DNA of 32,500 nucleotides from an uncultured Elioraea sp. (GTDB lineage Bacteria; Pseudomonadota; Alphaproteobacteria; Acetobacterales; Acetobacteraceae): positions 1 to 32,500 of the forward strand of contig CALLUO010000077.1 of NCBI GenBank assembly GCA_938010425.1. The letters run 5' to 3'. The position numbers were made by a program, and so were the translations under genes. Positions 7,204 through 15,504 of the stretch are shown one piece after another (positions within the stretch are counted from its first letter, which is position 1; each line of letters opens with the position of its first letter). The notes below the pieces were generated by a model. The model made no database searches, had not been told where the DNA came from, and was given only the letters and a program-made list of their open reading frames with translations.

Positions 7204-8604
7204 TCAGCGGCCTGCGACCACGATCGTACCCGGCGCCTTGGTCGGCCCGGCCGTGGGGCTCCAGGCCGCGACCCGGTTCGGCTCCGCCGCCACCGAAAGC
7301 CGCTTCACCGCGCGGCGGGCGGCAAGATCGACCACCGTGACGGAGGCGTCCTGATTGCCGGGGACGAAGAGGAATCGCCCGTCGCGGGTGATCGCTGCGT
7401 CGCGGTGGCCCGCTGCCTTGCCGACGGGGACAGAGGCGACCTGCCGCGGCTTGGCAGGATCCGTCAGGTCGAACAGCACGAGCATCTCAGCCCGGCCGGG
7501 CTCGGCCGCGTTCAGCGTGCCGACCGTGACAGCAAGCGTCGACCCGTCCGGCGTGACGAAGGCGTAGGCCGGGCGAGCACCGGCGGCTGAGGCCGGCAGG
7601 GCGGTGCAGCCCACGTCGTAGAGGATGGGGATTTCGGCAGCGAGGCGCTTCTCCACCCCGTCCATCACCGCGAGCTGGCCGATCTGGCAGGGCGCGCCGG
7701 CACGATCCCCCTGCCCGCCCTCCCGCGGCGTGTTTTGCGGCCCATAAGCGAAACGCCCACCGGGATGGACGGCGATCGAGGCGCCGCCCGATCCGCCTTT
7801 CGTCTGCAGCACAGCGGCAAGCCGCGGCGGCGTTGCCTCAGCGTCAATCAGGATGAACTGTCCTGTCCCGGTAGCGTTGTGCGCGTGCAGGCCGGAAGCG
7901 GCGAGGGTTGCCGCGCCATGCGGCGCGGGCCGGCGCCCCTGCCGCCCCGTCGGGTCGCAAGCCGGCCGGCCGTCGCGCCCGTCAAGCCCGAGATCGGGCC
8001 CCGTCACCGCCAGCAAGCGAGTGGCCTTCGCCGGATCGGTGATGTCGTAGACCCCCACCACCTCCTCGCAGTCGGCGATGTTGGAGGCGGAGAAGCGCAA
8101 ACCATCGCGCGAGAAGGCGAGCTTGTGATGCCCGATGCCGAGCTGCACCTCGCCTGCGACTCGAGGGGCCGCAGGGTCGGTCGCATCGATGATCAGCGCC
8201 GAGTTGTCCGCGCGAGTCGGGCGCTGCGCGTTGCCGTCGTTGGCGACAACGACGAGGCGACGCCCATCGGGCCTTTGCGGTGCGAGGTACATGTGCACGG
8301 GCCGCGTGCCGCCGAGGGACGAAGACGGAATGCGGCCGACCTCGCGCAGGCTGCGCGCATCCACCATCACCACCTGGTTGGCGTCGCGGTGGTTGAGCAC
8401 AACCAGCCCCTCGGGCGTGATCAGCATGTCTGCGGACAGGCCTGGGGTAGCGAATCGGGCCTTTTCCTCTCCCGTCGCCGAATCGTAGGCGACGAGGGCG
8501 TCGCGGGCGGAGACGAACAGGATGGTGTCGGCGGGCGGTGTGGCCGAAGCCGTGCCGCTGAGAAGGGCGGCGGCCAGAGCCGCGCCCGGGAACAGACGGG
8601 TCAT
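7204..8604 (-). CDS. secreted YVTN-type beta-propeller protein
   Basis: From ATG 8604 the protein has 466 residues with a signal peptide (FPGAALAAALLSGTASA). The rest is a series of propeller blades recognisable by repeats such as ILFVSARDALVAYDSATGE, VMVDARSLREVGRIP, LVLFDLTDPAKPRQVASVPV, GRFLFVPGNQDASVTVVDL and RRAVKRLSVAAEPNRVAAW. Secreted YVTN propellers bind partner proteins or metals; NosZ, NirS and methanobactin-associated proteins have related folds. The Cys residues (CEE, ACDPTG, APCQIG, GCTALP) could form disulfides. It lies 67 nt downstream of the DUF2946-type gene and 11 nt upstream of the small secreted gene. The open frame extends 141 nt further upstream, but that part is Arg/Pro-rich and lacks a signal peptide, so 8604 is preferred. 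Confidence 0.82.
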   Translation of the reverse strand: MTRLFPGAALAAALLSGTASATPPADTILFVSARDALVAYDSATGEEKARFATPGLSADMLITPEGLVVLNHRDANQVVMVDARSLREVGRIPSSSLGGTRPVHMYLAPQRPDGRRLVVVANDGNAQRPTRADNSALIIDATDPAAPRVAGEVQLGIGHHKLAFSRDGLRFSASNIADCEEVVGVYDITDPAKATRLLAVTGPDLGLDGRDGRPACDPTGRQGRRPAPHGAATLAASGLHAHNATGTGQFILIDAEATPPRLAAVLQTKGGSGGASIAVHPGGRFAYGPQNTPREGGQGDRAGAPCQIGQLAVMDGVEKRLAAEIPILYDVGCTALPASAAGARPAYAFVTPDGSTLAVTVGTLNAAEPGRAEMLVLFDLTDPAKPRQVASVPVGKAAGHRDAAITRDGRFLFVPGNQDASVTVVDLAARRAVKRLSVAAEPNRVAAWSPTAGPTKAPGTIVVAGR

Positions 8605-8671
8605 CAGGGATCTCCCCTCGAAACGTTGGCCTGCAGAGTGTTGCGCCGCCGGGACGGCGCGCTGTGTCCGG

Positions 8672-9067
8672 TCAAACCGTCGCGGGCGGGGCGGTCGGCG
8701 GGTGGTCTTCGGCCGCGAGGAGAGGAGGGGCGCGCGGGGATGCATCGCCCCGCGTCAGGTCGCGCGGTACGACAAGCCAATCGAGGCTCGGCAGCGCCGG
8801 GGCGGGAGGAAGTTCAGCCCCCGGCAAGGCGGCGCAAAGGAGGCAGGGTAAGGCGGCGTGATCCTCGTGCTTCGGCGGGTCCAGAGGCTGCCCGTCTGGT
8901 CCGACCGCGATGGTCACCTTTCCCGTCAGGGTGCAGAGCTCGACCAGCCACACATCGCCGCCGGGCGCAGCGGAGGACGGGGCGCGGAGCGGCATTCCGG
9001 CCGCGGTGATAAGCACCACGGCGGCGAGAACCTTGAGCAAAGCACTCCGCCAAATCATGCCCGGCAT
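8672..9067 (-). CDS. DUF2946-type secreted or membrane-anchored protein
   Basis: From ATG 9067 the protein has 131 residues (128 from the alternative ATG 9058). A hydrophobic N-terminal segment (LLKVLAAVVLITAAGMPL) is followed by VELCTLTGKVTIAV and PCLLCAALPG. A Cys before a CxxC-like CLLC pair is the layout I associate with DUF2946 proteins, often found with copper-resistance genes. The tail is Pro/Ala-rich. It heads the minus-strand run with the propeller, Sco and PCu(A)C genes, consistent with copper handling. The frame continues to 9175 upstream, but that part is Arg/Pro-rich and precedes the signal segment. Family call is moderate. Confidence 0.68.
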   Translation of the reverse strand: MPGMIWRSALLKVLAAVVLITAAGMPLRAPSSAAPGGDVWLVELCTLTGKVTIAVGPDGQPLDPPKHEDHAALPCLLCAALPGAELPPAPALPSLDWLVVPRDLTRGDASPRAPPLLAAEDHPPTAPPATV

Positions 9068-9196
9068 GTAGCGACGGCGCCATTGCCCGTCCAGAGCGGG
9101 TTCAGGGCTTGCGGTGCGGCGGCCGGCGGGGCAAGGGAGGTGCGGGGCGCGGTCCGGCGCGCCGTCGAACACCATGAACGAGGGGAAACGTTATCC

Positions 9197-9919
9197 ATGG
9201 CACGTGTGGCTCTCGTTACTGGCGGCACCCGCGGCATCGGCGCTGGCATCTGCAAAGCGCTGATGGCTCAGGGGCGCACCGTCGTCGCCTCCTACGCCGG
9301 CAACGATGCCGCCGCCCAAGCCTTCGCTGCCGAGACGGGCTGCAAGGTCTACAAGTTCGACGCCGCCGACTTCGCCGCCTGCGAGGAGGCGGTAAAACGA
9401 ATCGAGGCGGAGGTCGGCCCGATCGAGATCCTGGTCAACAACGCCGGAATCACCCGCGACGCAACCTTGCGCCGCATGACGCGCGAAATGTGGGATGCTG
9501 TCATCAACACCAACCTCGGCTCCTGCTTCAACCTCTGCAAGCTCACCTGGGATGGCATGAACGCGCGCAAGTTCGGGCGCATCGTCAACATCTCCTCCGT
9601 CAACGGGCTCGCCGGCCAGTTCGGTCAGGTCAACTACTCGGCGGCGAAAGCAGGAATGATCGGCTTCACCAAGGCGCTGGCGCAGGAAGGGGCGCGCAAC
9701 GGTATTACGGTGAATGCGGTCGCCCCCGGCTACATCGACACCGACATGGTGCGTGCAGTTGCCCCTGACGTGCTGGAGAAAATCATCGCCCGCATCCCCG
9801 TCGGCCGGCTCGGCACGGTGGAGGAGATCGCGCGCTGTGTGGCCTTCCTTACTGCCGACGAAGCCTCGTTCATCACGGGGACGACGTTGTCCGCCAACGG
9901 TGGGCAGTACATGGCATGA
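9197..9919 (+). CDS. phaB: acetoacetyl-CoA reductase (NADPH-dependent)
   Basis: This 240-residue short-chain dehydrogenase has the cofactor motif TGGTRGIG (residues 8-15), NNAG (81-84) and the catalytic Ser134, Tyr147 and Lys151 in NISSVNGLAGQFGQVNYSAAK. The SVNGxxGQFGQxNYSAAK string is characteristic of PhaB rather than FabG. It reduces acetoacetyl-CoA to (R)-3-hydroxybutyryl-CoA, the PHB monomer. The start at 9197 is preceded by GAGGGGAAA. It is divergent from the copper-type run and overlaps the next gene by 4 nt (ATGA). Together with phaA and the PhaC-like gene it completes a PHB route, though not in one operon. Confidence 0.94.
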   Translation: MARVALVTGGTRGIGAGICKALMAQGRTVVASYAGNDAAAQAFAAETGCKVYKFDAADFAACEEAVKRIEAEVGPIEILVNNAGITRDATLRRMTREMWDAVINTNLGSCFNLCKLTWDGMNARKFGRIVNISSVNGLAGQFGQVNYSAAKAGMIGFTKALAQEGARNGITVNAVAPGYIDTDMVRAVAPDVLEKIIARIPVGRLGTVEEIARCVAFLTADEASFITGTTLSANGGQYMA

Positions 9920-10311
9920 GTGGCCCTGCCGCTTTCGCGCGCCTCATTGAATACGAGGAAGCGAGCCCCGAAGTGCGCGCGGTGTACGACGACATCAAGC
10001 GCACTCGGAACGTTCCGGACGTCAATAACTTCTGGAAGGCGCTTGCCCGGCACCCCGACACGCTGCGCCGCACCTGGGCCACGCTAAAAGAGGTGATGGC
10101 GCCAGGTGCGATCGATGCGCGTACGAAGGAGATGCTCTATCTCGCCGTCTCGCTCGCCAATGGCTGCGCGTATTGTGTGGCAAGCCACGAGCGGGCGGCG
10201 CGCAAGGCGGGCATGACGGAGGAGATGTATGCCGAACTCCTCGCCATCGTCGCCCAGGCCTGCGAAACGAACTTGCTCGCCGAGGCCTATCGCGTCCCCC
10301 TCGACGGTTGA
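9916..10311 (+). CDS. AhpD-like / carboxymuconolactone decarboxylase family protein
   Basis: The 131-residue protein contains the AhpD-type redox motif CAYCVASH (Cys84, Cys87, His91) within LAVSLANGCAYCVASHE, preceded by the usual helical FWKALARHPDTLRRTW segment. Family members act as small alkylhydroperoxidases or related antioxidant thiol enzymes; single-domain forms are of unknown substrate. Its ATG overlaps the phaB stop (ATGA), so it is co-translated with phaB. Whether it supports PHB metabolism or only shares the transcript is not evident. Length matches the single-domain form. Confidence 0.9.
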   Translation: MSGPAAFARLIEYEEASPEVRAVYDDIKRTRNVPDVNNFWKALARHPDTLRRTWATLKEVMAPGAIDARTKEMLYLAVSLANGCAYCVASHERAARKAGMTEEMYAELLAIVAQACETNLLAEAYRVPLDG

Positions 10312-10773
10312 CGCGCGCCACCGCAGGATGGCCGCGGCGTTGGGCGCCAGTCGGCAGGGGCAAGCTCGAAGCCCGCGAAGCTGAAGGCGGGGCTTACCGT
10401 GCAGCCAACCAGGGTCCTCCGTCCCAAAGAGGCGGCCGTCTGCCACCACAGCGCCGGCACGATCCGCTGCGGCGACTGATTGGCGCCAAGATCCGGCCCG
10501 AGAAGCTGCGCCTCGGCGTCGTGCCCGTCTGGCGAGAGGGTGAGCACGAGCGGAGCCCCGCCGTACCAGTGCCAGAGTTCGGTCGCGTCCACCCCATGCC
10601 AGTGCGAGTGCTCCTCGCCCTTCAGGAGATCAAGGATCGCCGTGCTCGAGCCACGCGACCCGTCCGCTGGCATATCCCGCCAGGTTTCGCGGAACTACCC
10701 GCCCGGGGAATGCGGCGTGAGGCCGAGAGTTCGATCACCACCTCGGCCCTCGTCGCGGCATCGAGGAGATGGA
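10287..10773 (-). pseudogene. DUF985 cupin-type gene, inactivated by frameshift and stop
   Basis: The minus strand reads AILDLLKGEEHSHWHGVDATE, ELWHWYGGAPLVLTLSPDG, LGPDLGANQSPQ, ALWWQTAASLGRRTLVGCTV and FAGFELAPADWRP, a clear DUF985 cupin core. Upstream, LGLTPHSPGG is followed by TAG at 10695-10697 and then FRETWRDMP. The family normally has a Tyr there (GGYFRETWR), so a Tyr codon has become amber. Further upstream, TRAEVVIE is one frame off near 10733. The frame also runs past the usual C-terminal end into the end of the AhpD-like gene. An internal ATG at 10673 could give a 128-residue core protein lacking the N-terminal strand. It lies just downstream of gloB on the same strand. Confidence 0.7.
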
Positions 10774-10785
10774 GCGGATCGCACG

Positions 10786-11517
10786 TCAGCGGAACGAATC
10801 CTTCTTTGACCTCAGGCGGGCGAACTCGGCTTCGTCGCGCGCGCGCAGGAAGGGGTTGGTCGCTTTCTCGAGACCGAGCGTGACGGGAAGCGTGGGCCGC
10901 CCTTCCGCGCGCAGCCTTCGCACCTCTTCCGCCCGCGCAGCGAGCGCCTCGTTGTCGGGATCGACATAGCAAGCAAAGCGCGCATTGGCTTCCGTGTATT
11001 CGTGGCCGCAGAGCACCAGAGTGTCGTCAGGCAGAGAAGCAAGGCGGCGGAGGCTCGCGAACATCTCCGCCATCGTGCCTTCGAACACCCGCCCGCAGCC
11101 AAGCGAGAACAGCGTGTCGCCGCAAGCGAGCACACGCGCCTCGCCGAAGTGATAGGCGATGTGGCCCGAGGTGTGGCCGGGGGTGGCAAGCACCGTCGCC
11201 ATACTGTCGCCGACCGAGATGGTGTCGCCGGGCGCAAGTTCGCGATCGAGCGGGGGCAGGCGATGGCGATCGGCCGCAGCGCCGGCGAGTTTGGCACCGA
11301 ACCGCGTACGCAAGGCTGCTGCGCCGCCGACATGGTCTGCGTGGTGGTGGGTGAGCAGAATAAGGTCGAGCGGCCAGGCCCGGGCGGCGAGCGCACGCTC
11401 CACAGGTCCCGCTTCGCCGGGATCGACCACCGCTACCGCCCCAGTCTCGCCGTCGCGCAGGAGCCAGGCATAGTTGTCGCTGAGGCAAGGGACGGCGACG
11501 ACGTCGAGACCGGGCAT
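10786..11517 (-). CDS. gloB: hydroxyacylglutathione hydrolase (glyoxalase II)
   Basis: The 243-residue protein is a metallo-beta-lactamase-fold hydrolase. THHHADH (residues 56-62) supplies metal ligands, with further ligands in ATPGHTSGHIAYH, ACGDTLFSLGCGR and LCGHEYTEANARFA. The last two are diagnostic of GloB, which hydrolyses S-lactoylglutathione to lactate and glutathione in the cytoplasm. The C-terminal substrate-binding segment TLPVTLGLEKATNPFLRA is complete. ATG 11517 is chosen because MPGLDVVAVPCLSDNY is the usual start; the frame extends 42 codons upstream without similarity. It lies 32 nt downstream of otsA on the same strand. Confidence 0.94.
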   Translation of the reverse strand: MPGLDVVAVPCLSDNYAWLLRDGETGAVAVVDPGEAGPVERALAARAWPLDLILLTHHHADHVGGAAALRTRFGAKLAGAAADRHRLPPLDRELAPGDTISVGDSMATVLATPGHTSGHIAYHFGEARVLACGDTLFSLGCGRVFEGTMAEMFASLRRLASLPDDTLVLCGHEYTEANARFACYVDPDNEALAARAEEVRRLRAEGRPTLPVTLGLEKATNPFLRARDEAEFARLRSKKDSFR

Positions 11518-11549
11518 GCCATCCTGGGTAGCATTGCCGCGCGGCCGCG

Positions 11550-12938
11550 TCACGATGCGGCGCAGGCTTCTAGGCGGTCGAGGAAGGCCTTGGCCCAGGC
11601 CGCTGCCGTCGCCTCGCGCAGCCGCGCCATCATCGCCTCCCATCGCGCGCGCCGCTCCTCGATTGGCATGGCGAGAGCACGGGCGAGGGCTTCAGCGATT
11701 TCCTGCGGGTCGTGCGGGTTGACGATCAGCGCCTCAGTCAGTTCCGCCGCCGCCCCAGCGAAGGCGGAAAGGATCAGCACACCCGGATCAGACGCGTCCT
11801 GGGCGGCGACGAATTCCTTTGCCACCAAATTCATCCCGTCGCGCATTGGGGTGACGAGACCGACGTGCGCGATGCGGAAAAAGCCGGCGAGCGTGGCCCG
11901 CGGCACCTCGCGTGTGAGATAACGCAAGGGCGTCCAGTCGAACTCAGCATGCTCGCCGTTGATGCGCCCTGCCAAGCGGTCGAGTTCGCGCCTCAGCGCG
12001 CGATATTGCGCCACCTCGATGCGGGAACGGGCGGCGATCTGCAGGTAGGTGACCTGCCTGCGCCACGACGGCTCGACGTGGAGCAAGGAATCGTAGGCGA
12101 GGAAGCGGTTGATCAACCCTTTTGAATAATCGAGCCGATCGACGCCAATGATGAGCAGACGGTCGCCGAGGCTCTCGCGCAGCTGGCGCGCGGCGCGGCT
12201 CTGTGCTGCGCGCGCTGCGCTGCGCGCGAAGCCCTGGGTGTCGATGCCAATCGGGAATGTTGCGACTGCTGTTTTTCTTTCGCGGTGCACCACTGTGCCG
12301 TCCGCCACTGCTGCGCCGAGACAGCGCGCGCAAGAGGCGAGAAAATTGACGCGATCGCCTTCGGTCTGAAAACCGACGAGGTCGGCGGAGAGCAGGGACT
12401 CAAGTAGGGCGCTCCCTTGCGGCAGGGCGCACCACACATCGGGCGGAGGGAAAGGCACGTGCAGAAAGAACCCGAGGCGACCCGTAAACCCGCGGCTGCG
12501 GAGTTCGCGCGGCATCAGCATGAGCTGGTAGTCGTGCACCCAAACGAGATCGTCGGGCGAAAGTAGCGGCACAAGGGCGGCGGCGAAGGCGGCGTTGACG
12601 CGTCCATAGGCGGCAAGGGCGGCGCGGTCGAACTCCATCAAGCCGAGCCGATAGTGCAACAGGGGCCAAAGCGTGCCGTTGGCAAACCCGGCGTAGAACG
12701 GCGCATGGTCGGCCGAGGAGATGTCGATCCCGGCATAGGAGACGCCCCCGTGTGTGACGATGTCAGGTTCAGGCGAAGGTGTGAGAGCGGTGCGCCCGCT
12801 CCAGCCAAACCAGAGCCCCCGACGCGCTTTCAGCGCATCAGCGATGCCAACAGCAAGCCCGCCGGCGGCCGCGCCACGCTTGGGTTCTGCCACCCGATAG
12901 GAGGCGATTACGAGGCGCGCCACAATGCCTCCTCCCAC
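11550..12938 (-). CDS. otsA: trehalose-6-phosphate synthase
   Basis: The 462-residue GT20 enzyme joins UDP-glucose and glucose-6-phosphate to trehalose-6-phosphate. Recognisable parts are AAGGLAVGIADAL and LWFGWSG near the N terminus, WVHDYQLMLMP, the phosphate/UDP-binding GVDRLDYSKGLINR and the donor-binding PMRDGMNLVAKEFVA. Near the start it reads ASYRV where most OtsA have SNR; the Arg that contacts glucose-6-phosphate is kept but the neighbouring Asn is Tyr. ATG 12938 overlaps the end of the GH15 gene by 31 nt; GTG 12923 is an alternative start. It is the last gene of the otsB-GH15-otsA set, followed closely by gloB. Confidence 0.95.
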   Translation of the reverse strand: MGGGIVARLVIASYRVAEPKRGAAAGGLAVGIADALKARRGLWFGWSGRTALTPSPEPDIVTHGGVSYAGIDISSADHAPFYAGFANGTLWPLLHYRLGLMEFDRAALAAYGRVNAAFAAALVPLLSPDDLVWVHDYQLMLMPRELRSRGFTGRLGFFLHVPFPPPDVWCALPQGSALLESLLSADLVGFQTEGDRVNFLASCARCLGAAVADGTVVHRERKTAVATFPIGIDTQGFARSAARAAQSRAARQLRESLGDRLLIIGVDRLDYSKGLINRFLAYDSLLHVEPSWRRQVTYLQIAARSRIEVAQYRALRRELDRLAGRINGEHAEFDWTPLRYLTREVPRATLAGFFRIAHVGLVTPMRDGMNLVAKEFVAAQDASDPGVLILSAFAGAAAELTEALIVNPHDPQEIAEALARALAMPIEERRARWEAMMARLREATAAAWAKAFLDRLEACAAS

Positions 12939-14713
12939 GACCGCGACAGCCGCATCGCCGACAGGATCAGCCCCACCATCGAATAGGCCTGCGGGAAATT
13001 GCCCCAGAGCTGGCCGGTGCGAGGGTCGCAGTCTTCGCTAAACAGGCCGAGATGGTTGCGCCGCGCGAGCAAGTGTTCGAACAGCGCGCGTGCTTCGGCA
13101 AGTCGCCCTTGGCCCGCGAGCGCATCGACGTACCAGAAGCTGCAGACGAGGAAGGCCGTCTCGGGCAGGCCAAAATCGTCTGGCTGGTCGTAGCGCAATA
13201 GCAGCCCGTTGCAGCGAAGACGTTGTTCGATGCGCGCCAGCGTGGCCTGAAAGCGCGGATCATTATGCGCGATAAAGCCGAGTTCAGGCAGCAGCAGGAG
13301 GGCGGCGTCTGTGCCCTCTGAGCCGAAGGCGTCGACGAAACAGCCGAGATCCTCCCGCCAAGCCTGGCGCAGAATGGCCTCACGCAGGCGCGCGGCGGAA
13401 GCCGCCCAGCGCGCCTGTTCCGTCGGCAGGCCGAGGCGGTGCGCGATGGCGGCAAGGCGTGACAGTCCCGCCCAGCACATCGCCGCCGAGTAAGTGTGCA
13501 CGCGCGCCCGCCCGCGATACTCCCAGAGCGACGCATCAGGGGTGAGGGCGACTCGCTCTGCCGTCTCGCCCACCGTCTCCAGCAGGCGGAACAGGGCGAG
13601 ATCACCGGGACGCGGCAGGCGAGCATCGAAGAAGGCCTGCGCCGTGGCGAGAATCACCTGGCCGTAGCTGTCGTTCTGCACCTGGGTGGCGGCGGCATTG
13701 CCGATCCGCACCGGACCATCGCCAAGGAAGCCGGCCAGAGCGGGCGCCGTCCGTTCCTTGATCAGAACGCCCGGGGCGAGCGGGTAGAGAGGAGCGAGCG
13801 GGGCCGAAGCGTCGACGAGCACGATGTCGGTCAGGAAGCGAATAAACGCCTCCATCGTGCGGGTGGCGCCCAGCCGGTTCAGCGCCTGCACGCAGAAGTA
13901 AGAGTCGCGCAACCAGCAGAACCGATAGTCCCAGGTCCGGCCCGAACCTGGCGCCTCCGGAATGGAGGTGGTGAGCGCCGCGGCAATCGCCCCCGTCTCC
14001 TCAAAGGTGCAGAGCTTGAGCGTGATCGCAGCGCGGATCACCGCCTCTTGCCACTCGAAGGGGATCGACAGATAGCGCGTCCACTCAAGCCAATAGGCAT
14101 GCGTTTCAGCCTCGAAGCGAACGGCGAGTTCGCCCGGCGCCTCGGGCAGAGGTTCATCCTCGCCCAGGACGAGGCTGATCGGCCGGTCGAGCACGAAAGA
14201 GGCCTCGTGGGCGATGAAGCTGACCGGGGCATCGGTGGTCACGCGCAGGCTCGTCTCACCCTCGACCCAGCGCAAATGGTTGCTGCCGCTGCGGCGCTGC
14301 GGCGTCGCACTCCCCCAAGCCGCGCGTGGGCGGATGCGGATGGTGACCCGCGGCCGCCCCGCGAGAGGTTCGAGGCGTCGGATCACTTGGGCTGGGCGGA
14401 AACTGCGGCCGAAGCGCTTGCAGCGGGGCGCGAAGTCGATGAGGCGGACTGCCGCACCATCTTTCGCCTCAAGCACCGTTTCCAGGATCGCTGTGTTGCG
14501 CAGGTAAGTCTGGCGAGTGGCGACGAGACCCCCGACCAACACGTCCATGAACCCACTCGTTGGCTCGTCGCCGTCAAGGAGGGCGCAGAACACCGGGTCG
14601 CCATCGAGACGCGGGAGGCAAAGCCACGTCATGCGCCCCTGTGGATCGATCAGGGCGGCGACCTGGCAATTGCCGATCACGCCGAGATCGAGCGGCTGAC
14701 GGGGCAGGCTCAT
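12908..14713 (-). CDS. glycoside hydrolase family 15 (glucoamylase/trehalase-like)
   Basis: From ATG 14713 the protein has 601 residues. The N-terminal beta domain begins DLGVIGNCQVAALIDPQGRMTWLCLPRLD. The (alpha/alpha)6 barrel has the GH15 signature TWDYRFCWLRDSYF, SLWEYRGR with the likely acid Glu, and GLFSEDCDP with the likely catalytic base, followed by GNFPQAYSMVGL. GH15 enzymes release glucose from alpha-glucans; some bacterial members hydrolyse trehalose. Sitting between otsB and otsA, it could degrade trehalose or supply glucose, but the substrate cannot be read from sequence. Its ATG overlaps the otsB stop (ATGA) and its end overlaps otsA, which implies tight coupling. Confidence 0.92.
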   Translation of the reverse strand: MSLPRQPLDLGVIGNCQVAALIDPQGRMTWLCLPRLDGDPVFCALLDGDEPTSGFMDVLVGGLVATRQTYLRNTAILETVLEAKDGAAVRLIDFAPRCKRFGRSFRPAQVIRRLEPLAGRPRVTIRIRPRAAWGSATPQRRSGSNHLRWVEGETSLRVTTDAPVSFIAHEASFVLDRPISLVLGEDEPLPEAPGELAVRFEAETHAYWLEWTRYLSIPFEWQEAVIRAAITLKLCTFEETGAIAAALTTSIPEAPGSGRTWDYRFCWLRDSYFCVQALNRLGATRTMEAFIRFLTDIVLVDASAPLAPLYPLAPGVLIKERTAPALAGFLGDGPVRIGNAAATQVQNDSYGQVILATAQAFFDARLPRPGDLALFRLLETVGETAERVALTPDASLWEYRGRARVHTYSAAMCWAGLSRLAAIAHRLGLPTEQARWAASAARLREAILRQAWREDLGCFVDAFGSEGTDAALLLLPELGFIAHNDPRFQATLARIEQRLRCNGLLLRYDQPDDFGLPETAFLVCSFWYVDALAGQGRLAEARALFEHLLARRNHLGLFSEDCDPRTGQLWGNFPQAYSMVGLILSAMRLSRSWEEALWRAS

Positions 14714-15471
14714 CGCGCCAGCGCCTTCGGCAAGGCAGAAAGCCACGCCCGCACCTCCGCAGGCCCCGCCGGCGTATCATAGCCGAGCAAGAGCCCGTCG
14801 CCGCCCAAGGCGCGTGCGGCAACAATCCCGTCGCGATCGGTCACATCGTCGCCGAGAAAGAAGGGGCGGCGCCCGGCGAAGGGGTGGGTCTGCATCAGCG
14901 CTCGCACAGCCCGGCCCTTATCGAAACCACGCGGACGAATTTCCCGCACCAACACTCCCGGCAGCACCTCGTAGTCTGCTCCTGCCCGGGCGGCGAGAGA
15001 AAGGGCGAGGGCATGCGCTGCCGCCTCGCGATCTGGGCAGGTGCGGACGTGAAGGGCAAGGCCGGTCGCCTTCACCTCGAGATGGAGACCCTCCGCTTCG
15101 GCGAGAGCGGCGGCCTCGGCGACCAAGGCGGGGTCGAGCGGAGGGGCGTGCCGGAGGATGGCGCAGTCCGGGCAGGGGCGGAGTTCTCCGCCATGGCAGC
15201 CGGCGGCGGCAAGGCGGGCGGGGGCGAGCAAGCGGTCAATGGCCGAAATCTCGCGCCCGGAGACGATGGCGAGCGCGCCGCCAAGGGCGGCGGCAGCATC
15301 CTGCAGGGCCGAGGCAAGCCCGGCTGGGGCGCGGGCCGCTGAGGGGGTCGGCGCGAACTCGATCAGAGTTCCGTCGAGATCAAGAAACAAGCCCCAGTCA
15401 TGTTGCGGCGACGGCAAAACATTCCAAACTGTCACCTCCATCACGTGATCGGCCCCGCGACCCAAATCCAT
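14710..15471 (-). CDS. otsB: trehalose-6-phosphate phosphatase
   Basis: This HAD phosphatase removes phosphate from trehalose-6-phosphate. FLDLDGTLIEFAPTP holds the nucleophile Asp, IVSGREI is motif II, and RPFFLGDDVTDRDG carries the Mg2+-binding acidic pair of motif IV; GCHGGELR and RPRGFDKGRAVRAL are typical of OtsB. The start is not decided: ATG 15471 (253 residues) and ATG 15441 (243 residues) both precede the conserved DWGLFLDLDGTL, neither has a strong Shine-Dalgarno, and the frame also runs to 15570. The stop overlaps the GH15 start (ATGA). otsB therefore heads a coupled set with GH15 and otsA. Confidence 0.93.
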   Translation of the reverse strand: MDLGRGADHVMEVTVWNVLPSPQHDWGLFLDLDGTLIEFAPTPSAARAPAGLASALQDAAAALGGALAIVSGREISAIDRLLAPARLAAAGCHGGELRPCPDCAILRHAPPLDPALVAEAAALAEAEGLHLEVKATGLALHVRTCPDREAAAHALALSLAARAGADYEVLPGVLVREIRPRGFDKGRAVRALMQTHPFAGRRPFFLGDDVTDRDGIVAARALGGDGLLLGYDTPAGPAEVRAWLSALPKALAR

Positions 15472-15504
15472 GCCATTCTTGGAGCGACCTTCTTGAATGT
15501 GTTC

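Noticed and set aside
6195-7340. Long stop-free plus-strand frame opposite the copper-type genes
   Set aside because: Arg/Pro/Ala-rich antisense shadow of GC-rich genes; the minus-strand frames have signal peptides, helices and the Sco motifs.
8643-8660. Hairpin GCGCCG-CCGGGA-CGGCGC between the DUF2946-type and propeller genes
   Set aside because: Only a 6-bp stem and no T-run; too weak to call a terminator or attenuator.
7735-9009. Long plus-strand frame opposite the propeller and DUF2946-type genes
   Set aside because: Low-similarity, Arg/Gly-rich antisense frame; no recognisable domain.
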